A DNA stretch of 64,000 nt from Chloroflexia bacterium SDU3-3. Lineage in GTDB: Bacteria; Chloroflexota; Chloroflexia; Chloroflexales; Roseiflexaceae. The position numbers and the translations under genes were made by a program. The notes beneath the pieces are model-generated. The model was not told the origin of the DNA and made no database searches. It saw only the letters and a list, made by a program, of their open reading frames with translations. This document shows positions 34,937 through 43,431 of the stretch, one piece after another. How positions within the stretch are numbered: position 1 is the first letter of the stretch; each line of letters begins with the position of its first letter. The stretch spans positions 1 through 64,000 of the forward strand of contig WBOU01000014.1 of the NCBI GenBank assembly GCA_009268125.1, in the 5' to 3' direction.

Positions 34937-36163
34937 TCATCTGCGCTGCGCTGCGATCACCTGCTGGTACAGCTCGACGGTGCGCGCCGCCAGCGCCGCC
35001 GGGTCGTAGCGCTCGGCCAGGGTCTTCTGCCCGCCCGCCACCAGCCTGGCCCGTAGGTCGGGCTGCTCGATCACAGCGATGATCGCCTGCCCGAGCGCCG
35101 CATAGTCGTCGTAGGGCACCAGCAGGCCGTTCTCGCCATGCTGGATGATCTCGTTCACCACCGGGATGTCGGTGCTGATCACGGGCGTATCGGCGGCCAT
35201 GCCCTCCAGCAGCGGCAGGCCGAAGCCCTCGTAGCGCGAGGGGAAGGGCAGCACGTCGCTCTGACGCAGCAGCGCCAGCTTCTGCTCCTCGCTGATCGTG
35301 CCCAGGAAGTGTAGGTTGGCGGCCACCCCGCGCTGTTCGGCCATCTGCTGCAGCGTGGCGCGCTGCTCGGGGTTGTGGGTGACGAACACGAACGAGGCCT
35401 GGGGGAAGCGCGCCACCACGGCGGGCATGGCGTCCACCACCATGTCGTAGCATTTGCGCGTGGTCAGCTGGCCGATATAGGGGATGATCGGGCGGGTGAA
35501 CTCGTGCTCCAGCGGCGGCACCTCGCTGCGCATATAGCCCATGTCGAGCCACAGCGGCACCACCGGCAGGATGTTGTCGAAGCCCATAGCCTGCATGGTC
35601 TCGGCCTCGTGCTGCGAGCAGGGCAGGAACATGTCGGCCTGGCGCATGGGCGCGTGGATGCCGTAGTTGCGCAGCAGCTCGCGCGCGTCGCGCGGGGTGG
35701 CCGCGATCCGCCGCGCCAGCTGGCCTATGGTGTAGATCAGTCGGTCGGGGTGGGGCGTCACCTCATAGGGGCGCTCGCGGTCATCCACCAGCCAGCGGTC
35801 GTGAAAGGGGCCGAGCCATGTCCACACCACCGGCACGCCGTGCGAGCGCAGCCAGCGCACCGCCTGGTAGGCCAGCACGTTGCGCGGGTGCATGATGTGC
35901 ACCATATCCAGCCGCCCTGGGATGAAGCGCAGTGCGGCGAGCAGCTCGTTGGATGGGAAGAACTGCGGCTTGACGCGCATCACGTGGATGCCGTCGATGG
36001 TCTCCTCGCGCGCGCTCAGGCCCAGGTGGGCCTGCTGCGGCTGGTGGTAGGCGATCGCGTGCACATCGTGCCCGGCGGCCACCAGTGCCTGGCCCAGCGT
36101 GCGCTCGGGCCAGTTGCGGAACACCTGGGTGACGCCGCCAAGCCCAATGATCAGAATGCGCAT
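34937..36163 (-). CDS. Glycosyltransferase family 4 protein
   Basis: A 408-residue GT-B enzyme. The N-terminus is MRILIIGLGGVTQVFRNWPE. The C-terminal half contains IPYIGQLTTRKCYDMVVDAM, FVFVTHNPEQ, LHFLGTISEEQKLALLRQSD and PFPSRYEGFGLPLLEGMAAD, the last with the GT4 Glu pair (EGFGLPLLE). The open frame reaches 36265, overlapping the next gene, but ATG 36163 starts exactly at the first strand of the fold. Twenty-six bases after the preceding glycosyltransferase, same strand, so an operon with 36190-37305 and 37318-38955. Confidence 0.88.
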   Translation of the reverse strand: MRILIIGLGGVTQVFRNWPERTLGQALVAAGHDVHAIAYHQPQQAHLGLSAREETIDGIHVMRVKPQFFPSNELLAALRFIPGRLDMVHIMHPRNVLAYQAVRWLRSHGVPVVWTWLGPFHDRWLVDDRERPYEVTPHPDRLIYTIGQLARRIAATPRDARELLRNYGIHAPMRQADMFLPCSQHEAETMQAMGFDNILPVVPLWLDMGYMRSEVPPLEHEFTRPIIPYIGQLTTRKCYDMVVDAMPAVVARFPQASFVFVTHNPEQRATLQQMAEQRGVAANLHFLGTISEEQKLALLRQSDVLPFPSRYEGFGLPLLEGMAADTPVISTDIPVVNEIIQHGENGLLVPYDDYAALGQAIIAVIEQPDLRARLVAGGQKTLAERYDPAALAARTVELYQQVIAAQRR

Positions 36164-36189
36164 GGTCTCTCTTTCCGTTGTGTGCGTCG

Positions 36190-37305
36190 CTACGCCTCCA
36201 GCGCGGCGCGGTAGGCCTCCTCGACGCGGCTGGCCACGGCCCCCCAGCTGAACTGCGCGGCCCACGCGGGCGCGGCCTGGCGCATGGCATCCAGCCGCGC
36301 CCGGTCGGCCAGCAGCCCGGCCACGGCGGCGGCCAGGGCCTCGGGGTTCTGCGGCGGCACCAGCAGGCCGGTGCGGCCCTCGTCCACCACCTCGGGGAAG
36401 CCGCCGAAGCGGGCGGCCACCACCGGCAGCCCGCAGGCCTGGGCCTCGACGGGGCCGATGCCGAAGGTCTCGCTGGCGAAGCTGGTGGCCAGCAGCAGAT
36501 CGACCGAGGAGTAGTAGCGCGGCAGCTCCTCGCGCGGCACTGCGCCCAGGAAGTGCACGCGCCCCGCCAGCCCCAGCTCGGCGGCCAGCGCCTCTAGGCG
36601 CGGTCGGTCCACGCCGTCGCCTGCGATCAGTAGGGCCGCGCCGGGCAGCAGCGCCAGGGCGCGGATGGCGTACTCTACGCCCTTCCAGGGCTGGAGCCGC
36701 CCGACGAACAGCAGCAGCGGCGCGTCAGCGGGCAGGCCAGCCGGGCGCAGCGCCGGGTCGGGCGCGGCGCTGCGGAACAGCCGGGTGTCGATGCCGTTGA
36801 ACACCACCGTAGGCGTGAAGCCGTAGCGCGCCGCCACCGTGCGGGCGTTGAAGGCGCTGCACGAGACCGCGCCATCCACCCGCGTGGCCAGGGCCCGGTC
36901 GCCACGGTAGAAGTCCTCGCCGTGGCAGCCCAGGATGACCTTCGGCCCGCCCAGCCGCCGCGCCAGCAGCGCCGGGCCGATGTCGTAGGGCTTCTGGATG
37001 TGCACGATGTCGTAGCCGCCGCGCACCAGGGCGGGCAGCGCAGGCACGGCCATGGTCAGCCGCTCCAGCAGCTTGGCCTCGGCGTAGGCGCGGCGCAGCG
37101 GCGGGATGGCCTGCCAGAAGGCGCGCGGCACGCACGGGAAGGTCAGCACATCCACCCCGGGCGCGGCCTCGCGCACTGCGCCCACGCCGCCGAAGATCGT
37201 TACGCGGTGCGCGCGGCTGGCTAGCTCGCGGGCCAGATCCCACACGAAGCTCTCGACGCCGCCGATCTTGGTGGTGGTGGTCAGGTTATAGAGCGCGATG
37301 TTCAT
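36190..37305 (-). CDS. Glycosyltransferase family 4 protein
   Basis: A 371-residue GT-B enzyme of the PimB/WcaL type. N-terminal GGVESFVWDLARELASRAH is the typical acceptor-side loop. The donor domain shows LLLFVGRLQPWKGVEYAIRA, LLIAGDGVDRPRLEAL, VHFLGAVPREELPRYYSSVD and ATSFASETFGIGPVEAQACG, where the catalytic/donor Glu pair lies (SETFGIGPVE). Start ATG 37305 begins at the first strand. Twelve bases after the flippase gene. Probably acts in sequence with its neighbour on the same lipid-linked glycan; sugar specificity cannot be read from sequence. Confidence 0.9.
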   Translation of the reverse strand: MNIALYNLTTTTKIGGVESFVWDLARELASRAHRVTIFGGVGAVREAAPGVDVLTFPCVPRAFWQAIPPLRRAYAEAKLLERLTMAVPALPALVRGGYDIVHIQKPYDIGPALLARRLGGPKVILGCHGEDFYRGDRALATRVDGAVSCSAFNARTVAARYGFTPTVVFNGIDTRLFRSAAPDPALRPAGLPADAPLLLFVGRLQPWKGVEYAIRALALLPGAALLIAGDGVDRPRLEALAAELGLAGRVHFLGAVPREELPRYYSSVDLLLATSFASETFGIGPVEAQACGLPVVAARFGGFPEVVDEGRTGLLVPPQNPEALAAAVAGLLADRARLDAMRQAAPAWAAQFSWGAVASRVEEAYRAALEA

Positions 37306-37317
37306 GGGTTGCTATCT

Positions 37318-38955
37318 CTAGATCAGGCGGAGAATCCACTTCTTGGCGGGCAGCTTCATCTTGGCAAGCTGCGCGCGGTCCTCTGGCTCTAGCCCGCCCA
37401 GCAGCCGCAGCCCGCCCAGCAGCACCGCGCCGCCCACGGCGGCCAGCCCCAGCAGCGCGGGCAGCATGGCCAGCCGCTGCACCGCCGATGGCTCGGTGGG
37501 CAGCGTGGGCAGCAGGTTGGCCAGCAGCCACACCGCCGCCGCCATGGCCGCGCTGGCCCCAGCCACCCGCAGCGTGAAGCGCCACGGCCAGCGCAGCCCC
37601 AGCAGCTGCGCCCCGCGCGCCGTCACCCACGCGCCCGCCGCCAGCCGCGCCAGCCCGAAGGCCAGCGAGGCCCCCACGATGCCGAACTGCGGCGTCAGCA
37701 CGATCACCAGCGGCACCACCAGCAGGGTCAGGCAGCGGGCGATCACGATCTCGCGCAGCCGCTCATAGACGATCAGCGCGTTGTGGGCGGTGGTCAGCAG
37801 CGATTCAAGGAATAGGCATGGCACCAGCACCCACACCAGCGCGGCGGCGGGCGCGTACTCGGGGCGCAGCAGCAGCGTGAAGATGTGCGGCGCGAGCACC
37901 ATCAGGCCCACGCCGCCGGGGATGAGCAGCAGCGCCTGCAGTCGGATGAGCGAGCGGTACGCGCCATTGACTGTGCCACCCGTCCCAGCGCGCACGTGGG
38001 TGAACAGCGGCACCTGCACGCCCACCATCGGGGTGTAGAGGTAGCCCAGCACCATCTTCACAATGCTCACCCCGGCGGTCAGCAGCGCGATGTCCAGCAC
38101 GTTGCGGGCGAAGAATACCGCGAACTCGGCGCTGGCCAGGAAGTCGCTGCCGGTCATCAGCAGCGAGACCGCGCAGTAGCGCACGAAGCCCACCGGCAGC
38201 AGCGGCCCGCTGTCGGCGGGCTGGGGGCGCAGGTCGATCTCGCGCTGGTGGCGCAGCACGTGCCAGATCAGCAGCGCGGTGGCGATGCCCGGGGCCGCCA
38301 CCATCACGGCCAGCAGCCCGGCGATGCGCAGATCCTGCGGCAGCAGCACCACCGCGCCGATCGTCATCAGCTGCGGCAGCAGCTTGGCCACCAGGTCGAT
38401 GCTGTTCCAGGCCCGCTGCTTGAAGAAGGCGCTCAGGTAGGCCATCAGCACATCGTAGAAGATGCCGAACAGCAGCATCATCAGCACTGCCGCCAGCAGC
38501 AGCCAGCCGTGCCCGCCGATGTAGCCGATCAGCGCGGTCTGATCGCTGGTGTCGGCCCCTGGGATGGCGGCGATCTTCTGGTTCAGCCCAGCCACGAAGC
38601 TCTCGCGCTGGATGGCCAGCCCTGCGCCGATCAGGGCCAGCAGCGCGCCCTGGGCTGCCAGCACCATGTAGAGCAGCCGCCGCACTGCCTTCGGCCCGCC
38701 CGCGATCAGCGTCTCGGGGATGTACTTGGGCAGCGTGCGCCCGGTCCCCAGGTCGATGTAGGTGCCAAAGCCATTGGAGGCCGAGCGCACCACCGACAGG
38801 AATCCGTACTGCGCGGCGGTCAGCATCCAGAGCTTGACAACAGTGGCGACAACTTCGGAGAGCATGCGGAGGGGGGCGAAGATGGTGTTCCAGACCACCG
38901 CCCGCGAGACCTGCGAGGCGAGCGTGGGCGCGGGCGTGCTTGAGTCAGTCGTCAT
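37318..38955 (-). CDS. Polysaccharide flippase, Wzx/MATE-like (oligosaccharide flippase family)
   Basis: A 545-residue membrane protein with about fourteen hydrophobic helices spread through the chain and no large soluble domain. The layout and motifs such as FLSVVRSASNGFGTYIDLG in the second helix fit the MOP superfamily flippases that move lipid-linked glycans across the membrane. It is first in a minus-strand operon with two GT4 glycosyltransferases, which supports the role. An unusual insertion (residues ~115-145, AGLNQKIAAIPGADTSDQTA) lies between early helices. Start ATG 38955 (MTTDSSTPAP) has a weak ribosome site. Confidence 0.85.
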   Translation of the reverse strand: MTTDSSTPAPTLASQVSRAVVWNTIFAPLRMLSEVVATVVKLWMLTAAQYGFLSVVRSASNGFGTYIDLGTGRTLPKYIPETLIAGGPKAVRRLLYMVLAAQGALLALIGAGLAIQRESFVAGLNQKIAAIPGADTSDQTALIGYIGGHGWLLLAAVLMMLLFGIFYDVLMAYLSAFFKQRAWNSIDLVAKLLPQLMTIGAVVLLPQDLRIAGLLAVMVAAPGIATALLIWHVLRHQREIDLRPQPADSGPLLPVGFVRYCAVSLLMTGSDFLASAEFAVFFARNVLDIALLTAGVSIVKMVLGYLYTPMVGVQVPLFTHVRAGTGGTVNGAYRSLIRLQALLLIPGGVGLMVLAPHIFTLLLRPEYAPAAALVWVLVPCLFLESLLTTAHNALIVYERLREIVIARCLTLLVVPLVIVLTPQFGIVGASLAFGLARLAAGAWVTARGAQLLGLRWPWRFTLRVAGASAAMAAAVWLLANLLPTLPTEPSAVQRLAMLPALLGLAAVGGAVLLGGLRLLGGLEPEDRAQLAKMKLPAKKWILRLI

Positions 38956-38988
38956 AGAAAATACGTACCCTTCTTGAAAGCGTGCCTA

Positions 38989-39063
38989 TTCTACCATCTT
39001 TTGGCGGGCAAACTGATTTACCACCAAGACACCAGAGCGCGAAGAGAAGAAAAGATGGTAGAA
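38989..39063. repeat. 14-bp perfect inverted repeat flanking a 47-bp core, MITE-like
   Basis: TTCTACCATCTTTT (38989-39002) and its exact complement AAAAGATGGTAGAA (39050-39063) enclose GGCGGGCAAACTGATTTACC and an ACCACCAAGACACCA-type tract, a sequence style seen scattered in many environmental genomes. Too short to encode anything. No target-site duplication was recognised. Confidence 0.5.
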
Positions 39064-39189
39064 AATGGCAATGGCCAGCCCTACCCACCTGGCCCATGCG
39101 GCGAAGGTGCCGCTGGTGCAAACTGGCCATATGCACGAACACTCGCAGCCTGCCGAAAGCATAGGAACGCCCAAAATTGGGGGTTCGAA

Positions 39190-39234
39190 GGGGGCATCGC
39201 CCCCTCGCGGGGTTGCTAGGGGCTGGCCCCTAGC
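39190..39234. repeat. GC-rich double palindrome in the 38.96-39.61 kb intergenic island
   Basis: GGGGGCATCGCCCCC is followed by GCTAGGGGC-TG-GCCCCTAGC (39215-39234). Both can form hairpins. Their place between convergent repeats, away from any gene end, suggests an interspersed palindromic element rather than a terminator. Confidence 0.5.
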
Positions 39235-39329
39235 CGCCGCCCGCGCAGGGCACGCACCCAGCGATCAAGAGGAACCACCAGATTTGAAACATTTTTAGGC
39301 GGGTGAATGATCCAAGGAGGCGGGTGGAT

Positions 39330-39453
39330 ACTTTGAAGTGTCGGTCTATGACTTTGAAGCGTCGGTCTATGACTTTGAAGCGTCGGTCTATGACTTTGAA
39401 GCGTCGGTCTATGACTTTGAAGCGTCGGTCTATGACTTTGAAGCGTCGGTCTC
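39330..39453. repeat. 21-bp minisatellite, six copies
   Basis: Unit ACTTTGAAGCGTCGGTCTAT plus G, at 39330, 39351, 39372, 39393, 39414 and 39435. The first copy has one change (AAGTG) and the last is truncated after GGTCTC. Middle copies are identical. Unit length is a multiple of three, which keeps long open frames on both strands, but no ribosome site or family supports coding. Confidence 0.9.
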
Positions 39454-39511
39454 ATAAAACCCAGCGGCAGACGGCCCCTTTTCCGCGTCCGACCGGGGTG
39501 CAAAACCAATC

Positions 39512-39520
39512 TGGTATAAT
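39512..39520 (+). promoter_or_regulatory. Extended -10 promoter for the methyltransferase gene
   Basis: TGG followed by the perfect hexamer TATAAT (39515-39520), about 94 bases before the GTG start at 39614. No -35 match, as usual for extended -10 promoters. Confidence 0.55.
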
Positions 39521-39613
39521 GCCCCGAGCTAGCATGTCCACTGTTATTGGCAATGTCTGCCGAAGAAGGCGCACGCGCGCAGCTTGACCGACCTTGCCTG
39601 AACGAGAGCAACC

Positions 39614-40483
39614 GTGACACATTCTGTTGACATCGCCGCCGCGAACCCTGAGCTAGAGCGCGAGCTTGAGGCCAAAATCGACCGCTGGCTGGCGCATATG
39701 CCCTGGCGTCCCGACTTCGAGCGCTGGCGGGCAGGGCGCATCTGGCAGGAGCAGATCCAGGGCGAGCGGCTCGCCCTGATCGAGCGCTACGGCGGCACGC
39801 TGGCCGGGCAGCGCATCCTCGACCTGGGCAGCGGCATGGGCGGCACCAGCGTGGCGCTGGCGCTGGATGGCGCGCACCCGCTGGCCTACGAGTACAAGCG
39901 CGAGTACTGCGAGATAACCAAGCTGCGGGCGGCCCGCTACGATCTCGATCTGCCCGTGATCAACGGCCCCGGCGAGGCCTTGCCCTTCGCCGATGGCAGC
40001 TTCGACCTAGCGATCTGCTGGGATGTGCTGGAGCACGTGCAGGACCCCGAGCGGCTGCTGGCCGAGCTTTCGCGCGTGGTGCGGCCCGGCGGGCGCGTGC
40101 TGATCACCGCGATCAACCGCTTCGCCTGGCGCGACCCCCACTATCACATGCGCCTGCTCAACTGGCTGCCGCGCGCGCTGGCCGAGCAGATCATCATCCG
40201 CAAGGGCCGCAGCAAGGGCGGCGCGGGCTTCACCGACATGCAGCGCCTGAGCGACATGCACTACTACACCATGGGCGGCTTCCGGCGGCTGGCCGCGCGC
40301 CACGGCTTCCGCGTGGGCGACATCGGCGAGGACCGCGTGCGGCGCGGCGAGGGCACGGCGCGGGGCCGCAAGGGCCGCGCGCGCGACGTGCTGCGGCGGC
40401 TGGGCCTTGCTCTGCCTGCCTACTACCTCTACCGCGCGGCTGTGCAGGGCACCTACGAGCTTGTGATGGTTCGGGGAGCGTAG
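39614..40483 (+). CDS. Class I SAM-dependent methyltransferase
   Basis: A 289-residue methyltransferase. SAM motif I is ILDLGSGMGGTS (residues ~72-83), the adenine-side loop is YEYKREYCEIT, the post-I motif is GEALPFADGSFDLAICWDVL and motif III is RVVRPGGRVLITAIN. The long basic C-terminal part (RRGEGTARGRKGRARD, then a hydrophobic end) may sit near the membrane. Start GTG 39614 (MTHSVDIAAAN). It runs directly into the membrane protein gene at 40484 with no gap, so the two form an operon. Sugar or lipid methylation in surface glycan synthesis is likely but inferred from neighbours. Confidence 0.85.
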   Translation: MTHSVDIAAANPELERELEAKIDRWLAHMPWRPDFERWRAGRIWQEQIQGERLALIERYGGTLAGQRILDLGSGMGGTSVALALDGAHPLAYEYKREYCEITKLRAARYDLDLPVINGPGEALPFADGSFDLAICWDVLEHVQDPERLLAELSRVVRPGGRVLITAINRFAWRDPHYHMRLLNWLPRALAEQIIIRKGRSKGGAGFTDMQRLSDMHYYTMGGFRRLAARHGFRVGDIGEDRVRRGEGTARGRKGRARDVLRRLGLALPAYYLYRAAVQGTYELVMVRGA

Positions 40484-42814
40484 ATGGCACAGCAGCAGAC
40501 CTCTCGCCCGGCCTGGGCCACGGCAGCCGAGGCCCGCCCGCTGCTGGCGCTGGTGCTGGGCACCGTGCTGGCCATGGTGCTGGCCTACGCCTGGCGGCCC
40601 TCGGTGGGCATCAGCCTGGGCACCAACTACGACGCGCCCTTCTTAGAGGGCGCGCAGGTGAACGCCCGCGAGTTCCGCGCATCTGAGCCGACGGTCGACA
40701 TCCCCTGGCCCGCGGGCAGCGATACGCTGGTGATCGACACCAGCGCCATGCCTGGCTACACCATGGCCACGATCACCGTCGATGGCTTCAAGCCCGCTGG
40801 CGAGTTCCAGCGCCGCCTGATGTCGCTCTACGCCAACGGCGACGAGATCAACAACTTTAATGACGATGGCGGCTCGCGCGAGTTCCGCTCGCTGCTGCCC
40901 GCCGGGGCGGTGTCGGGCGGCAGGCTGACCCTGCGGGCCATCACCATCCCCGACCGCAACACCACCAAGACCCCGCCGCTCCAGGTGCAGAAGGTCACGC
41001 TCTCCAACGCGCGCACCTACCGCTGGACCACTGGCCACACCACGCTGCTTTTCCCCAGCCTGGGCGGCGGCGACTGGCGGGTGACGCTGCGGGGCATCGT
41101 CTACCACCCTGATGGCACGCCCAGCGACGCCAAGCTCTACGCCAATGGCACGCTGGTGGCCAGCCTGCCCGACTACGCCGGGGCCAAGGAGTTTTCGGCG
41201 ATCATCCCGGCCAGCGCGGTGGGCGGCGGCGACCTGACGCTCTCGATCGACGCCGCGCCCTACACCGACCCGCGCGAGCTGGGCGTGCTGGTAGAGCAGG
41301 TGCGGCTGACCCCGGTGGGGTCTGGCTCGCCGCTGCCGCCGCTGGGCGTGCTGCTGCCCATGATGGCCATCGTGCTGGGCGCGTACGGCTCGCTGCGGCG
41401 GGCGGGCATCTGGCGCTGGTGGGCGGCGGGTGCGGCTCTTGCGCTGGTCGCCGTGGGCGCGTGGGCCATGGTGGCCTTCCGCTACCCCATGGGCTTCTAC
41501 CTTCAGCCGCTGGCGGCGGTGGTGCTGCTGGGCCTCGCGCTGGCCCTGCTGTTCAGCTGGGGCTGCGATAGGCTGTTTGCGCGGCTGGGCGTGCCGATCG
41601 CGCCGTGGCTGCGCGACGCGCTGGTGCTGGTCTTCCTGATCGGCTTCTGGCTGAAGGCGGGCGGCCTGGTGTTCCCCTACATGCGGGCCATCGACATCCA
41701 GTGGCACATGGCGTGGGTGCGCAAGCTGATCTCGGGCGAGGTCTCGTTCGGCCAGCTCTATAGCACCGATAGCCCGCTGAACGACCTGACCATGCCGGTG
41801 GACGAGTGGGGCGCGAGCCGCCCGGTCATCCCCTACTCGCCGTTCTTCCAGCTGTTCGCGGTGCTGTTCGCGGTCTTCCCGTGGAAGCTGGAGCATACGG
41901 CCAATGTGCTGAGCGCGGTGATCGACAACAGCCGCGTGTTCCTGATCGCCCTGATCGCCCTGAAGGCGGGCCTGAGCAGGCGCGAGGCGCTGCTGGCCGC
42001 GCTGCTCTACGCGATCACGCCCGCCACCTTCCTGCTGCACGCCTGGGGCAACATCCCCACCACCTTCGCCATGTGGCTCTCGCTGGTGGCCACAGCCATC
42101 GTTGTCACCTGCTGGGATCGGCTGCACCGCCCCTGGCCCTTCGCCGCGCTCACCCTGGTGACATTGGCCTGCCTGCTGTTCTATACCGTGATGGCGGCTT
42201 TCCACATGGCTTTTGTCGTGCTGTTCGTGCTGGCGGTGGCGCTCATGCGCAAGCAGCTCGACTCCCGCCCGCTCAAGCCCATGCTCCTGGCCACCGGCCT
42301 GGCGCTGGCGCTCTCGCTGCTGATCTACTACGGCCAGTACATCGTGCCTATCCTCACCACCACTGTGCCGTATGTGGCCACGGTATTCACCAAGGGGCCA
42401 GAGTCGGTGGGCGTGGAGCGGCCCTCGCTGGGCGCGTACCTGGCCGACTATGGGCCGCACCTGCTCTACTGGATGCTGCCAGGGCGCTATCTTTACTACG
42501 GCATCCTGCTGCCGCTGCTGGCGCTCATCCCCGGCTTTGTGATGCTGCGCCGCCGCCAGCCGCTGTGGGCCGCGCTCACCGCGTGGTTTGGCGTGGCGCT
42601 GCTGTTCATGCTGGTGGGCTACCGCATCTCGATGGTGGACAAGCAGATCTTCTACAGCATCCCCGCCATGTGCCTGTGCGCCGCGCCGGTGGCCGACTGG
42701 GTCTGGCGCAAGGGGCTGTGGGGCCGCGTGCTGATCGCGGCTATCTACCTGGGCACCTTTGCCTCGGCCCTGGCGCTGTGGGTCATCCGCATCCAGCGCT
42801 CGCCCTTCGGCTAG
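40484..42814 (+). CDS. Large membrane protein with an extracytoplasmic beta domain, GT-C-like
   Basis: A 776-residue protein: one N-terminal helix (residues ~20-38, LLALVLGTVLAMVLAYAW), then ~240 extracytoplasmic residues of beta character with repeated YxNGxxV(A)SLP-type strands (LYANGTLVASLPDYAGAKEF), then about eleven membrane helices to the C-terminus. After the second helix a loop starts AIDIQWHMAWVRKLISGE; the placement of Asp resembles the catalytic loop of GT-C glycosyltransferases. The family is not recognised with certainty. Start ATG 40484 directly follows the methyltransferase stop. Likely role is polysaccharide or glycolipid assembly at the outer face of the membrane, by context. 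Confidence 0.72.
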   Translation: MAQQQTSRPAWATAAEARPLLALVLGTVLAMVLAYAWRPSVGISLGTNYDAPFLEGAQVNAREFRASEPTVDIPWPAGSDTLVIDTSAMPGYTMATITVDGFKPAGEFQRRLMSLYANGDEINNFNDDGGSREFRSLLPAGAVSGGRLTLRAITIPDRNTTKTPPLQVQKVTLSNARTYRWTTGHTTLLFPSLGGGDWRVTLRGIVYHPDGTPSDAKLYANGTLVASLPDYAGAKEFSAIIPASAVGGGDLTLSIDAAPYTDPRELGVLVEQVRLTPVGSGSPLPPLGVLLPMMAIVLGAYGSLRRAGIWRWWAAGAALALVAVGAWAMVAFRYPMGFYLQPLAAVVLLGLALALLFSWGCDRLFARLGVPIAPWLRDALVLVFLIGFWLKAGGLVFPYMRAIDIQWHMAWVRKLISGEVSFGQLYSTDSPLNDLTMPVDEWGASRPVIPYSPFFQLFAVLFAVFPWKLEHTANVLSAVIDNSRVFLIALIALKAGLSRREALLAALLYAITPATFLLHAWGNIPTTFAMWLSLVATAIVVTCWDRLHRPWPFAALTLVTLACLLFYTVMAAFHMAFVVLFVLAVALMRKQLDSRPLKPMLLATGLALALSLLIYYGQYIVPILTTTVPYVATVFTKGPESVGVERPSLGAYLADYGPHLLYWMLPGRYLYYGILLPLLALIPGFVMLRRRQPLWAALTAWFGVALLFMLVGYRISMVDKQIFYSIPAMCLCAAPVADWVWRKGLWGRVLIAAIYLGTFASALALWVIRIQRSPFG

Positions 42815-42820
42815 GCCCGT

Positions 42821-42861
42821 GGGCGCGGGGCGGCCACACTACCGCCCCGCGCCCGATCTTT
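42821..42861 (+). terminator. Rho-independent terminator after the membrane protein gene
   Basis: Stem GGGCGCGGGGCGG (42821-42833) with CCGCCCCGCGCCC (42842-42854), eight-base loop, then GATCTTTT. Confidence 0.8.
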
Positions 42862-42916
42862 TCCCCCGCCCCCTGCGCTACCATGTGCCGCGCAACGCAC
42901 AGGAAAGGAGCGCGCT

Positions 42917-43354
42917 ATGACCATCTACTTCTACAGCGTCCGTGAGGAATACGGCTGCTTCTCCAACTTCTCGGCCCACGCCATCACCCTCAAGGGCAAG
43001 CGCTGGCCCACCACCGAGCACTACTTTCAGGCCCAGAAGTTCCCCGGCACCCCCCACGAGGAGGAGATCCGCCGCACCAAGGCACCCAAGGACGCCGCGA
43101 ACATGGGCCGCGATCGCAGCCGCCCGCTGCGCCGCGACTGGGAGTCGGTGAAGGACGACATTATGCGCGCGGCGGTGCGGCAGAAGTTCACCGAGCACGA
43201 GGACATCCGCGCGGTGCTGCTGGCCACCGGCGATGAGGAACTGGTGGAGCAGACCTCCGGCGACTACTACTGGGGCTGCGGCACCGACGGCACTGGCAAA
43301 AACATGCTGGGCAAGATCCTGATGGAGGTGCGCGCCGAGCTGCGCGAGCAGTAG
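42917..43354 (+). CDS. NADAR-domain protein (YbiA-like)
   Basis: A 145-residue single-domain NADAR protein. Motifs: EEYGCFSNFSAHAI, the YFQAQKF segment (WPTTEHYFQAQKF), the helical ARxxGRDRxxPLRRDW region and the C-terminal GDYYWGCGTDGTGKNMLGKI. The family acts as N-glycosidases on riboflavin intermediates or as hydrolases that remove ADP-ribose from nucleobases and take part in NAD/ADP-ribose metabolism. Start ATG 42917 has AAAGGAGCGCGCT ahead. It stands alone between a terminator and a convergent gene; no ADP-ribosyltransferase toxin partner is visible. Confidence 0.92.
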   Translation: MTIYFYSVREEYGCFSNFSAHAITLKGKRWPTTEHYFQAQKFPGTPHEEEIRRTKAPKDAANMGRDRSRPLRRDWESVKDDIMRAAVRQKFTEHEDIRAVLLATGDEELVEQTSGDYYWGCGTDGTGKNMLGKILMEVRAELREQ

Positions 43355-43431
43355 GGCGCGTTGTGCTATGTCGCCCGCGCTCATTTGCCCAATGCCTGTC
43401 GTGGTGGGCCGATGAGCGCGGGGAGAAGCGG

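Noticed and set aside
39216-39620. Minus-strand frame containing HRPTLQS repeats, and plus-strand MTLKRRS frame
   Set aside because: Both come from the 21-bp minisatellite; no ribosome site, and the region also holds a promoter and palindromes.
40643-42460. 605-codon minus-strand frame over the membrane protein gene
   Set aside because: Arg/Gln/His-rich composition typical of antisense high-GC DNA; the plus strand has helices, ribosome site and operon context.
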